Notes under the pieces: generated by a model
What the model saw: only the letters and a program-made list of their open reading frames with translations
Databases searched by the model: none
Told to the model about the DNA's origin: nothing
Translations under genes and position numbers: made by a program
Origin: Mesorhizobium kowhaii
Lineage (GTDB): Bacteria > Pseudomonadota > Alphaproteobacteria > Rhizobiales > Rhizobiaceae
Assembly: GCF_003253745.1 (NCBI RefSeq)
Contig: NZ_MZXV01000085.1
Coordinates: 124,001 to 188,000, forward strand
Length of the DNA: 64,000 nt
Reading direction: 5' to 3'
Part shown: positions 50,806 to 59,876 of the stretch, piece by piece
Layout of the letters: the number at the start of each line of letters is the position of its first letter
Position numbering within the stretch: position 1 is the stretch's first letter

Positions 50806-51278
50806 CCGAGACAATACGAACCGGCGGCTGCCAGTGCGGCGCCGTGCGTTTCCGCATTCATGGGGCGCTCGGCCGCCCGTCGATCTGCCATTGCCGCATG
50901 TGCCAGAAGCAGTTCGGCTCGTTCTTCGGTGCACTGGTGACGGTGCCCAAGGATGGCGTCGAATGGACCCATGAAGAACCGAGCTATTTCCAGTCGTCGG
51001 TCAACATCGATCGTGGCTTCTGCCCCCGCTGCGGCACGCCGCTGACCTACCGGCAGCCCGGCGGGCTTGAGATTGCCATCGGCGCCTTCGACGACCGCTC
51101 CGATCTCGCCCCGCAAATCCAGGTCAATTACGCCGCGCGGCTGCCCTGGGTGGAGACGATCTTCGACCAGCCCGTCCACCAGGATCCCGATTTCTACACA
51201 AGGCAGGAGCAGATCATCTCCTTCCAGCACCCCGACCACGAAACGACGGACTGGCCGACCAAAGGTTTGCAGCTATGA
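50802..51278 (+). CDS. GFA-family zinc protein, second copy
   Basis: A 158-residue paralog of the preceding gene with GGCQCGAVRFRIHG, CHCRMCQKQFGSFFGAL and CPRCGTPLTY. The ATG at 50802 overlaps the previous stop and AAGGAAAG lies just upstream. It differs in the C-terminal third (VNYAARLPWVETIFDQPVHQ), so the copies have diverged, perhaps to different partners. The stop overlaps the pip start. Confidence 0.9.
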   Translation: MTETIRTGGCQCGAVRFRIHGALGRPSICHCRMCQKQFGSFFGALVTVPKDGVEWTHEEPSYFQSSVNIDRGFCPRCGTPLTYRQPGGLEIAIGAFDDRSDLAPQIQVNYAARLPWVETIFDQPVHQDPDFYTRQEQIISFQHPDHETTDWPTKGLQL

Positions 51279-52231
51279 GCAGTCAATCGCGTACCCTCTA
51301 TCCCGAGATCGAGGCGTTCGAGTCCGGCATGCTCGATGTCGGCGACGGCCATCAGGTCTACTGGGAGCGTTCCGGCACCAGGGGCGCCAAGCCGGCGGTT
51401 TTCCTGCATGGCGGACCGGGCGGCACCATTTCGCCAAAACACCGGCGACTGTTCGACCCAAAGCTTTACGACGTCATCCTGTTCGACCAGCGCGGCTGCG
51501 GAAAATCGACGCCCAACGCCTCGCTCGATGCCAATACGACCTGGCACTTGGTCGCCGACATCGAACGGCTGCGCGAGATGGCCGGCTTCGACAAATGGCT
51601 GGTGTTCGGCGGCTCCTGGGGCTCGACCTTGGCGCTTGCCTATGCCGAGACCCATCCGGATCGCGTCAGCGAGCTGGTGGTACGCGGCATCTACACGCTG
51701 ACGCGTGCGGAACTAGAATGGTATTACCAGTTCGGCGTCTCGGAAATGTTCCCGGACAAATGGGAGCGGTTCCTGGCGCCGATCCCGGAGGCCGAGCGCG
51801 GCGACATGATGGCCGCCTACCGCAAGCGGCTGGTCGGCACGGACCGCAAGGCGCAGGTCGAGGCCGCCCGCGCCTGGAGCCTGTGGGAAGGTGAAACGAT
51901 CACGCTTTTGCCGGATCCCGAAACCAGCGGACCTTTCGGGCAGGACGACTATGCCATCGCTTTTGCCCGCATCGAGAACCATTATTTCGTCCATGCCGGC
52001 TGGCTGGAAGAGGGGCAGTTGCTGCGCGATGCCTGGAAGCTCGGGGATATTCCCGGCACCATCGTCCATGGCCGCTACGACATGCCGTGTCCGGCGTACT
52101 ATGCCTGGGCGCTGCACAAGGCCTGGCCAAAGGCGGATTTCCACCTGGTCGAGGGTGCGGGTCATGCCTATTCGGAGCCGAGCATCCTTGATCAATTGAT
52201 CCGGGCGACGGACAAGTTTGCAGGCAAATGA
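51275..52231 (+). CDS. pip: Proline iminopeptidase
   Basis: A 318-residue alpha/beta-hydrolase that removes N-terminal proline from peptides (family S33). VFLHGGPGGTISPKHRRLFD, FDQRGCGKSTPNASLDANT and GGSWGSTLALAYAETHPD (nucleophile Ser) are the family hallmarks; the acid lies near VHGRYDMPCP and the His in EGAGHAYSE. Length is normal for the short bacterial enzyme. It overlaps genes on both sides in the operon. Confidence 0.94.
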   Translation: MSSQSRTLYPEIEAFESGMLDVGDGHQVYWERSGTRGAKPAVFLHGGPGGTISPKHRRLFDPKLYDVILFDQRGCGKSTPNASLDANTTWHLVADIERLREMAGFDKWLVFGGSWGSTLALAYAETHPDRVSELVVRGIYTLTRAELEWYYQFGVSEMFPDKWERFLAPIPEAERGDMMAAYRKRLVGTDRKAQVEAARAWSLWEGETITLLPDPETSGPFGQDDYAIAFARIENHYFVHAGWLEEGQLLRDAWKLGDIPGTIVHGRYDMPCPAYYAWALHKAWPKADFHLVEGAGHAYSEPSILDQLIRATDKFAGK

Positions 52232-53850
52232 CCATGACCCGCGAGCGCCTCTATCTCTTCGACACCACCTTGCGTGATGGCCAGCAGACGCCGGGCATCG
52301 ACTTTTCCGTCGAGGACAAGATCGCCATCGCAAAACTGCTCGACGACTTCGGCCTCGACTATGTCGAGGGCGGCTACCCCGGCGCCAACCCGACCGACAC
52401 CGCGTTCTTCCAGGAGAAGCGCACGGCGCGCGCCAAATTCGTCGCCTTCGGCATGACCAAGCGGGCAGGGGTGTCGGCGTCCAACGATCCCGGCCTTGCA
52501 GCCCTTGTGCAATCGAAGTCGGACGCCATCTGCTTCGTCGCCAAGAGCTGGGACTACCATGTCCGTGTCGCGCTCGGCTGCACCAACGAGGAGAACCTCG
52601 ACGCCATCAAGGCCTCCGTCGAGGCGGCGACCGCCGCCGGCAAGGAGGCATTGGTCGATTGCGAGCACTTCTTCGACGGCTTCAAGGCCAATCCCGACTA
52701 CGCCCTGGCTTGTGCCAGGACGGCCTTTGATGCCGGCGCGCGGTGGGTTGTGCTGTGCGACACCAATGGCGGCACGCAGCCGTCGGAAGTCCGCGCCATT
52801 GTCGAGAAGGTCATCGCCTCCGGTATTCCCGGCGGCAATCTCGGCATTCATGCCCATGACGACACCGGCCAGGCGGTCGCCAATTCGCTGGCCGCGGTCG
52901 AGGCTGGCGTGCGCCAGATCCAGGGCACGCTCAACGGCATTGGCGAGCGCTGCGGCAACGCCAATCTGATATCGATCGTGCCGACATTGGCGCTGAAGCC
53001 GGCCTTCTCCACCCGCTTCGAAACAAGTATTTCGGCGGAGGCCCTGACCGGAGTCTCCAGGCTGTCACGCGCTTTCGATGAACTCTTGAACCGTGCGCCG
53101 GAAGCGCAGGCGCCCTATGTCGGCGCCTCGGCTTTTGCCACCAAGGCCGGCATCCATGCCTCCGCATTGGCCAAGGAGCCGGCGACCTATGAGCATGTGC
53201 CCCCAGAAGCGGTTGGCAACCGCCGCCGCGTCATGGTCTCGGACCAGGGCGGCAAGGCCAATTTCCTCGCCGAGCTGAAGCGGCGCGGCATCGATGTGCC
53301 GAAGGACGACCACCGGCTCGATGCGCTGATTGCCGTGGTCAAGGAACGCGAGGCCGAGGGCTATGCCTATGAAGGCGCCGACGCCAGCTTCGAACTGCTG
53401 GCGCGCAAGATGCTGCACGGCCTGCCTGAATTCTTCAACGTCACCTCGTTCCGCTGCATGGTCGAGCGGCGCTTCGACGCCAACGGCCAGTTGAAGACGG
53501 TGTCCGAAGCGATCGTCAAAGTGCTGGTCGACGGCGAGGAGAAGATGTCGGTGGCCGAAGGGCATGGCCCGGTCAACGCACTCGACATCGCGCTGCGCAA
53601 GGATCTCGGCAAATTCCAGAGCGAGATTGCCGACATGGAGCTTGCCGACTTCAAGGTGCGTATCCTCAATGGCGGCACCGAGGCGATCACCCGCGTGCTG
53701 ATCGAATCGCATGACGGCACCGGCGCGCGCTGGTGGACGGTCGGCGTTTCCGAAAACATCATCGACGCCTCGTTCCAGGCGCTGATGGACTCCATCGTCT
53801 ACAAGCTGATGAAGAACCGCGAAATGGCCGGGCTGGTGGCAGCGGAGTAG
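52228..53850 (+). CDS. cimA: Citramalate synthase
   Basis: A 540-residue enzyme joining pyruvate and acetyl-CoA to (R)-citramalate, opening the threonine-independent isoleucine route. LFDTTLRDGQQTPGIDFSVE, GGYPGANPTD, HAHDDTGQAVANSLAAVEAG and NGIGERCGNANL are the DRE-TIM/HMGL motifs; the C-terminal regulatory (LeuA dimer) domain starts near residue 400. A longer than LeuA form with the TIGR00977 look separates it from isopropylmalate synthase. ATG at 52228 overlaps the pip stop; a second ATG at 52234 is possible. Confidence 0.93.
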   Translation: MTMTRERLYLFDTTLRDGQQTPGIDFSVEDKIAIAKLLDDFGLDYVEGGYPGANPTDTAFFQEKRTARAKFVAFGMTKRAGVSASNDPGLAALVQSKSDAICFVAKSWDYHVRVALGCTNEENLDAIKASVEAATAAGKEALVDCEHFFDGFKANPDYALACARTAFDAGARWVVLCDTNGGTQPSEVRAIVEKVIASGIPGGNLGIHAHDDTGQAVANSLAAVEAGVRQIQGTLNGIGERCGNANLISIVPTLALKPAFSTRFETSISAEALTGVSRLSRAFDELLNRAPEAQAPYVGASAFATKAGIHASALAKEPATYEHVPPEAVGNRRRVMVSDQGGKANFLAELKRRGIDVPKDDHRLDALIAVVKEREAEGYAYEGADASFELLARKMLHGLPEFFNVTSFRCMVERRFDANGQLKTVSEAIVKVLVDGEEKMSVAEGHGPVNALDIALRKDLGKFQSEIADMELADFKVRILNGGTEAITRVLIESHDGTGARWWTVGVSENIIDASFQALMDSIVYKLMKNREMAGLVAAE

Positions 53851-53933
53851 GGTTGAACCATCAGCGAAAGTCCATTGATCCATCAGAACTTTGCGATGGT
53901 CTTGGCGAGGTGGCTGGGCCATAGCGTTGGCCC

Positions 53934-54851
53934 ATGGCCACTGAAGCAATTACCCTGGACGCCGATTCAAAGGCCCGCCGCGGCTTTCTTTTGGCACTGG
54001 GCGCCTATCTGCTGTGGGGATTGCTGCCCTTCTACATGAAGGCGGTCGCCCATCTGCCGCTCGCCGAGGTGATCGCCCACCGTATCGTCTGGTCGGTGCC
54101 GATCGCCGCGGCCGTGCTGGTCTGGGCCGGCCGCACGGCGGATTTCAAGGCCGCACTTCGCTCACCCCGCACCATCGCCATGGCCGCGCTAACGGCGGCG
54201 CTGATTTCGGTCAACTGGGGCATTTATGTCTGGGCGATCGCCGTAGACCGCACCGTCGAGACCGCGCTTGGCTATTACATCAACCCGCTGGTCAGCGTCG
54301 TCGTCGGCGCGCTGCTGCTGGGCGAGCGTCTCGACCGGTTGCAGATCGCGGCAGTGGTGCTGGCGGCGGTCGCCGTCGCGGTGCTGACCATCGAGGGCGG
54401 CAAGCTGCCCTGGGTGTCGCTGGCGCTGGCGTTTTCCTTCGCCGCCTACGGCTTCTTCCGCAAGACGCTGCCGATCGGCCCGAGCCAAGGGTTCCTGCTC
54501 GAAGTGCTTTTGCTGTCGGTGCCGGCGCTCTGCTACATCGCCTACCTGATCGCGACCGGGCAGGACCACATCGTATCCGGTAGTGGCGCCGATACGGCGT
54601 TGCTGATCGGCTGCGGTCCGGTCACATCGGTGCCCCTGCTGCTGTTTGCCTTCGGTGCCAAGCTGCTGCGCCTCTCTACCATCGGCATCATGCAATATAT
54701 CGCGCCGACCATGGTGTTCCTGATCGCCGTCCTGATCTTCGACGAGCCTTTCGGCACCACCCAGGCCGTCGCCTTTGCTCTGATCTGGGCGGCACTGGCG
54801 ATCTATTCCTGGTCGATGCTGACAACGGCGCGGCGGGCTTCTGTCCGGTAA
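53934..54851 (+). CDS. rarD: RarD-type EamA transporter
   Basis: A 305-residue ten-helix membrane transporter of the DMT superfamily. LGAYLLWGLLPFYMKAVAHL, EVIAHRIVWSVPIAAAVL and NWGIYVWAIAVDRTVETALG with YYINPLVSVVVGALLLGERL are the RarD signatures. The substrate is unproven; chloramphenicol resistance was reported for one RarD. Lies 83 bp after cimA, with no overlap, so probably a separate unit or the operon's last gene. Confidence 0.93.
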   Translation: MATEAITLDADSKARRGFLLALGAYLLWGLLPFYMKAVAHLPLAEVIAHRIVWSVPIAAAVLVWAGRTADFKAALRSPRTIAMAALTAALISVNWGIYVWAIAVDRTVETALGYYINPLVSVVVGALLLGERLDRLQIAAVVLAAVAVAVLTIEGGKLPWVSLALAFSFAAYGFFRKTLPIGPSQGFLLEVLLLSVPALCYIAYLIATGQDHIVSGSGADTALLIGCGPVTSVPLLLFAFGAKLLRLSTIGIMQYIAPTMVFLIAVLIFDEPFGTTQAVAFALIWAALAIYSWSMLTTARRASVR

Positions 54852-55006
54852 GAGGCTGTTTCGAAATTCGCTCTGGCGAGTCATATGGTGGTGATTTCGA
54901 GAACCGTAGCGCAGCGGACATTTGGTCCGTGAGCAACGGAAGCGCAGAAAGCGCCATCAGATGGCCGCCAGAGTAGAATTTCCAAACAGTCTCCAAGGAG
55001 TTTCGG

Positions 55007-55708
55007 ATGTACCTGCTGCACATCGCCAACAAGAACTATTCCTCATGGTCGCTGCGGCCATGGGTCCTGATGCGCGAGCTGGATATTCCGTTCGAGGAGC
55101 GGCTGACGCCATTTCCGACCGGACCGAGCTGGGATCTCTACCGGTCGTTCTCACCCAGCGGCCGGGTGCCCTGCTTGATAGACAACAGCCTGATCGACGA
55201 TGGCTGGGCGGTCTGGGATTCGCTCGCCATCGTCGAATATCTGGCCGAGCGTCACCATGGCGTCTGGCCTGTCGAGGCCAAGGCGCGCGCCTGGGCGCGC
55301 TCGGCCGCCGCCGAAATGCATTCGAGCCTCACCGCACTGCGCGGCGCATGCCCGATGAGTTGCGGCGTGCGGGTCAAACCGTTCCCGATGTCCGATGCGC
55401 TGAAGCAGGATCTCTTCCGCCTCGGCGATCTCTGGAATGATGGCCTTGCCCGTTTCGGCGGGCCGTTTCTCGCCGGTGCTCATTTTACCGCCGTCGACGC
55501 TTTCTTTGCCCCGGTGGCGTTTCGGGCCCAGTCCTATGGGCTCTCCTTCGAGGGTGCTGCTGCCGCCTATCCGGCACAGCTGCTCAATCTGCCGGCGATG
55601 CGCGAATGGTACGCGGCGGGCCTTGCCGAGACGTGGCGCGAGCCCGATCACGAAGCGGAAATCCGTGCCGCCGGCACCATCATCGAGGATCTTCGCGCCA
55701 CAGCGTAA
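55007..55708 (+). CDS. Glutathione S-transferase family protein
   Basis: A 233-residue GST. The thioredoxin-fold N-terminus has YSSWSLRPWVLMRELDIPF (active-site Ser in the YSSWSLR region), followed by PSGRVPCLIDNSL and WDSLAIVEYLAERH, the glutathione-binding elements. The helical C-terminal domain contains GAHFTAVDAFFAPVAFR. ATG has AAGGAG upstream. It may detoxify electrophiles. It is convergent with zntB. Confidence 0.92.
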   Translation: MYLLHIANKNYSSWSLRPWVLMRELDIPFEERLTPFPTGPSWDLYRSFSPSGRVPCLIDNSLIDDGWAVWDSLAIVEYLAERHHGVWPVEAKARAWARSAAAEMHSSLTALRGACPMSCGVRVKPFPMSDALKQDLFRLGDLWNDGLARFGGPFLAGAHFTAVDAFFAPVAFRAQSYGLSFEGAAAAYPAQLLNLPAMREWYAAGLAETWREPDHEAEIRAAGTIIEDLRATA

Positions 55709-55725
55709 AAACCGCGCGGCCGGCG

Positions 55726-56724
55726 CTACAACCCCCGGCCAAGCCGCCTGACGAACAGATAGGTAGCTGCGGCGATAACCAACGAGACCGCGGTCACCAC
55801 CCAAAAGCCGACGGGCGTGTTGACCAGCGGCAGCCCGCCGACATTCATGCCGAACAAGCCGGAGATGATGGTCATCGGCAACAGCACCGCCGTCATGACA
55901 GAGAGGATATAGAGGAGCTGGTTCGACTGCATGGTCAGCTTGGCCATCAGCTCGTCCTGCAACAGCCTTGTGCGTGCCTGCAACTGCTCGCCGTCATGAT
56001 AGAGCGTGTGCGCCCGGTGCGAGAGCCTGGCCGCCATGTCGTTGATCGGGTCAGGCAACTCGTCGCGATGCGAATGGTCGAGATGCCGGAACAGATTGGC
56101 GAGCGTCGCCATCTGCCGATGGATCACCACCAGTTGCCGGCGCGCCTCGACCAGCGCTTGTCGCTCATTGTGCCATGCATCGCGCACGACGCGGTCCTCG
56201 ATGCCGTCGAGCGTGTCGCCCAGCTTGCCGAGCTCGCCCAGCATGCCATCGAGCGACTGGCCGGTGACCGCCTCGATCAGTTCCGCCGGCGAGCGGAATT
56301 TCCGCGATCCATTCTCCACCGCCTTGCGGACGGCGTCGACCGATTCCAGCGGCTGCTTGCGAGCGCCGATCAGCATCGTGTCGTTGAAGGCGAAGCGGAA
56401 ATGGACGAGCCCGCGCGCCTCCGAAAAGTCGTGTCTGAGATCCGGCAGATCGCCATAGAGCCAGCCATCCTCGAAGTCGATGTGGCAGCCATGGCTGGGG
56501 GCAAGGAAGGCATCGCGCGCCGGCCCCGGCAAAGCCCTTTCGGCGCCGATCTCCTGGCGGGCGTGCAGGTCGGTGATCTGATAGCTGCGCCAGGTCCAGC
56601 GCGCCTGTGCCGGGTCCTTGGTGCGCAGGCCCTCAGTGGTGAAATGGTAGATGAAGAACAGCCCGTGCTCGTCGGGCAGGTAAGGCGACAGGTCGGTGCC
56701 TTCCGGGGCGAGAGCGATATCCAT
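55726..56724 (-). CDS. zntB: CorA-family zinc transporter ZntB
   Basis: A 332-residue CorA-superfamily metal transporter. The large cytoplasmic domain ends in two helices near the C terminus, MTAVLLPMTIISGLFGMNVGGL (with the GMN selectivity motif) and WVVTAVSLVIAAATYLFV. LMAKLTMQSNQLLYILSVMT is the preceding stalk. The phrasing matches ZntB rather than CorA. It would move Zn2+ or a related ion across the inner membrane; the direction is debated for this family. Confidence 0.9.
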   Translation of the reverse strand: MDIALAPEGTDLSPYLPDEHGLFFIYHFTTEGLRTKDPAQARWTWRSYQITDLHARQEIGAERALPGPARDAFLAPSHGCHIDFEDGWLYGDLPDLRHDFSEARGLVHFRFAFNDTMLIGARKQPLESVDAVRKAVENGSRKFRSPAELIEAVTGQSLDGMLGELGKLGDTLDGIEDRVVRDAWHNERQALVEARRQLVVIHRQMATLANLFRHLDHSHRDELPDPINDMAARLSHRAHTLYHDGEQLQARTRLLQDELMAKLTMQSNQLLYILSVMTAVLLPMTIISGLFGMNVGGLPLVNTPVGFWVVTAVSLVIAAATYLFVRRLGRGL

Positions 56725-56894
56725 GGGCGCGGTGCCAGATGCAGGTTTCGAGAGCGGCGCCGCTTGGCGGCTGCCTGATCGCGATTTTTAACACGGGCGA
56801 ACCCGATTTCGTGTGACGGTTTCTTGACAGCCGATCACAGTCTGTCGATCACGGTCGATCATTGGCGTCGCACTGGCCGCGTTCGATCTTGCCG

Positions 56895-59825
56895 TTATCT
56901 TCGGCGCATGAACGGGCCTCGCACCCATCGCAACGGCGCGGTCAGCCTCCAGCTGCTTGACGCGAGAAGCGCGTTGCGTTCCGCGCGAAGGGCGTCTCGG
57001 TCGCGGACGAGCGCGTCGCGTTCGAGGCTGAGGTCGTGAACGGTACGAACGGCCGTATCGCGCTCGAGTCCAAGCTCATGATGGGCGCGAACGGCTGCAT
57101 CGTGCTCGAGCCTGAGGTCGTGGAGGGCACGGGCGACCGTGTCGCGCTCGAGTCCGACCTCGTGATGGGCACGGGCGACCGCATCGCGCTCGAGTCCGAC
57201 GTCAAGAAGGGCGCGAACGACCGCGTCGTGCTCGAGCCTGAGGTCGTGCTGGGCGCGAATGACTGCCCCGTACTCCAAATTCCGTGCTCCAAGCTCCCCG
57301 CGTAGCTGTTCAGTCTCGGCGGCGACCATCATACCCAACACATCGCAGCTTTCGTCGAACCCCATCCGCACCCGATCCAGTTCAGCGCGCAATTCAGGGC
57401 TTTCGCCATCGACCGCCATGGCACGGAAAATGTCATAGGTTTTCCGGACCAGCGGTGTGACATCCGGATGGTTCCGCATGTCTTCGATCGAGGCCCTTTC
57501 ATGATGCAGGTCCGCGGTCAGGAACTGTTCGATCTCGACATCGGACTGGCTGGAACGAGCCGGCCAGACGACACCGGTTGCTTCGGCCGCACGGTCCATA
57601 TGGCGTCGCCAGTCGATGAGGAAATCTTCGTGGCGCAGGAAATATCGTGGCATGCCTCGCGAATGATGCTCCGCATCGAGCACGTGCCTCAGCCACAGCA
57701 TAAGTGATCTTGGCAGCGGCAGACCATCGCGCCGCTTCAGCGACAACGCGACCTCGAGAGGATTGCGGACCGGCAGAAATGCGACCGCATCGACCGCCAT
57801 CTCGGCCAGGATCGACGACAAGAGCGGGACAAATCGACAAATCCGCGGGTCCTTGACAAAAAACAAGGGCTCGTCGCCGAATTCATTGTCGAGGATCGCC
57901 CTGATTTTGTGGCGATGTCGCTCGGCTGCCGGCGATTGCATCCATCGCGGGTCGAGCGGCCGCCAGTCACTCCAGGAGGAATTCGCCGATGTCAGCAGGT
58001 CATTATTGGCGAGATAGAGGCGGGCGCTTTCCCAGAATCCCCTGGGATTGTGGGAATTTGCGGACAGCGGATTTTTCGGACCGGCCGCTCCAAGTGCGTT
58101 GATCACGCCGCCAAGCGCGGAGGTGCCGCTGCGGTGCATACCCAGGACAAGAATTGCCTTTCTCCGGGGTGGCTTTGGCAGGTCACGCTTCGGCACCGTC
58201 GGTTGCGGGTGTTCCTGCAGCGGCAGTCGGGCCACAAGCCATTCGGAAATTCCCGCCGGAAGGTCCAGCGTTCCGTTCAATATCGGATTTGCGTCAGCCG
58301 ATCCGGCGCTGAACAGTTCATGATAGTGGATGTGGACCAAGCGCGCCGGGTCAGGCACCGCCAGCGCAGCCACGCAATTGAGAGGAAAATTGTGCGTGTC
58401 CGGCAAAAGTCGCACGGAGTGGTTTCCGGCGACTGCCGCCAGCGACAAGGCGGCCTGGCTTGTGCCCCAATAGGCTGGGGTCTCTCCGTGCGGAACTCCG
58501 GTCCCGGTGCTGATGGTTGGCCCGTCGGTCCACGGTTTCATATCCGCGGCCACCAATTGCCTGAAAATGTCTTCGGTACGCTGGAAAAGGCCGCATGCCC
58601 TCTTTGCTACAAAGAGCCCGCCATCGTAGCTCGCTCGCACCGCCTGACCATCGACCGTTGTCTGCACGATGGGGAGATGCTCATAGTCGACGCCGACAAG
58701 GGTGCACAACTGTCTCCAGTAACTGTCGAATGGGTCGCCAGGCCCGGTCGTGCACATGCCCTTGATGTCCACCGGACGCGCGGCGGCCGCACTTGCGCCC
58801 AACGAAAAATCGGGCTCGGCGACAAATATCGTATCGCTGTCGAGCTGGATGATGACTGGCGGTCCCGGCCGACGTTCGACGTGAGCGAGCGCATGAATGC
58901 GATAGGACGTGCCGTATTGCGGGTCGTAACTCTCGATCTCGATCGGCAGATATTCGACGTCCAACTGCTCGAGTTTGTGCAGCGTCGACAAGGATGGGCG
59001 ACGGCTGCTCCTTGGCGACACGACCGTTGTCGGGCACCGCGAATAGGCGCCGGCGAAACACCGTATGCTCTCGCACAGCAACAGGGCTTGTGCTTCGAGA
59101 ATGCCCGCTTCGGCAATCAGGACAAATTCGACGCTGTTTTCAGCGATGTCGAGCGCCTGGCCGGCCTCCCGCGGCAGTGCCGGCGCGGGCTCCCGTGAAG
59201 GTTCGATTTTTGAGGCCTCGATTTTTTGGACAATGATTTGCAGGCCCCGGTACAACTCGCGGTATTGGCCGGCATGCACCGACAGGAACGTATCGATTCC
59301 AAGTTTCGGGCGATCGACTTCGTCCGGGAAGAACGTCCACTCATAATCGTCGAAAATGATGATCCCGCCGTCCCGGACCATCTGCCAGGAAAACACGGCA
59401 TCGGCCTGGACATCGGCGCTGTGATGGCTGCCATCGATGAAGACGACGTCGAAACTGCGCTCCTCGGCGACAAGGCGAGCCAACGCTTGCGACGAACGGC
59501 TTTTGATCTTTTCGACCCGTCCGCCGAATTCAGCGATATTGAGGTCGAAACGTTGTTCCACATGGGCAAGCTGGTCGGCCCATCTGGCACGAAGCGCGTG
59601 TTCGGGACTTCCACTGAACGTATCGATGCATGTCAGTTGGCACTTGCTCAGATACTGTAGAAAGAAAATCGCGGACCGGCCCTCCCAGGAACCGATTTCC
59701 AGGACCTTGAGGGGCTCGTCACGGCGCGCTGCGAGCAGCGCCGCCCAGACGGAGAAGAATGGCGACGTCCAGTCGGTGGAAAGGTACTTGCCCTCAAACC
59801 ACGTAGAAAAATTAGGGTCCATCAT
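56895..59825 (-). CDS. Trimodular methyltransferase-glycosyltransferase-sulfotransferase with coiled-coil repeats
   Basis: A 976-residue chain. Residues ~20-200 are a class I SAM methyltransferase-like domain: LEIGSWEGRSAIFF, IDTFSGSPEHALRA, VVFIDGSHHSADVQ and IIIFDDYEW. Residues ~232-505 are a glycosyltransferase-like domain with a DSDTIF acidic motif at 329-334 and VVSPRSSRRPS. Residues ~556-800 form a sulfotransferase domain with GMHRSGTSAL (PAPS 5' loop) and PVRNPLEVALSLKRRDG (3' loop). Then come seven 14-residue repeats (854-951) and the tail ASSSWRLTAPLRWVRG typical of surface-glycan proteins. The next upstream gene is a GT2 transferase. Cytoplasmic; acceptor unknown. Confidence 0.85.
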   Translation of the reverse strand: MMDPNFSTWFEGKYLSTDWTSPFFSVWAALLAARRDEPLKVLEIGSWEGRSAIFFLQYLSKCQLTCIDTFSGSPEHALRARWADQLAHVEQRFDLNIAEFGGRVEKIKSRSSQALARLVAEERSFDVVFIDGSHHSADVQADAVFSWQMVRDGGIIIFDDYEWTFFPDEVDRPKLGIDTFLSVHAGQYRELYRGLQIIVQKIEASKIEPSREPAPALPREAGQALDIAENSVEFVLIAEAGILEAQALLLCESIRCFAGAYSRCPTTVVSPRSSRRPSLSTLHKLEQLDVEYLPIEIESYDPQYGTSYRIHALAHVERRPGPPVIIQLDSDTIFVAEPDFSLGASAAAARPVDIKGMCTTGPGDPFDSYWRQLCTLVGVDYEHLPIVQTTVDGQAVRASYDGGLFVAKRACGLFQRTEDIFRQLVAADMKPWTDGPTISTGTGVPHGETPAYWGTSQAALSLAAVAGNHSVRLLPDTHNFPLNCVAALAVPDPARLVHIHYHELFSAGSADANPILNGTLDLPAGISEWLVARLPLQEHPQPTVPKRDLPKPPRRKAILVLGMHRSGTSALGGVINALGAAGPKNPLSANSHNPRGFWESARLYLANNDLLTSANSSWSDWRPLDPRWMQSPAAERHRHKIRAILDNEFGDEPLFFVKDPRICRFVPLLSSILAEMAVDAVAFLPVRNPLEVALSLKRRDGLPLPRSLMLWLRHVLDAEHHSRGMPRYFLRHEDFLIDWRRHMDRAAEATGVVWPARSSQSDVEIEQFLTADLHHERASIEDMRNHPDVTPLVRKTYDIFRAMAVDGESPELRAELDRVRMGFDESCDVLGMMVAAETEQLRGELGARNLEYGAVIRAQHDLRLEHDAVVRALLDVGLERDAVARAHHEVGLERDTVARALHDLRLEHDAAVRAHHELGLERDTAVRTVHDLSLERDALVRDRDALRAERNALLASSSWRLTAPLRWVRGPFMRRR
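56973..57266 (-). repeat. Seven in-frame 42-bp tandem repeats
   Basis: Seven units of 42 bp encode 14-residue variants such as AVARAHHEVGLERD, TVARALHDLRLEHD and AAVRAHHELGLERD. Two heptads per unit predict a long coiled coil. Homogeneity falls in the last unit (ALVRDRDALRAERN). They are in frame with the surrounding gene. Confidence 0.92.
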
Positions 59826-59876
59826 GCTCTCTCGTTACGGACGGGCAGGGACGGCAGATCTCGCGCCATAAACACC

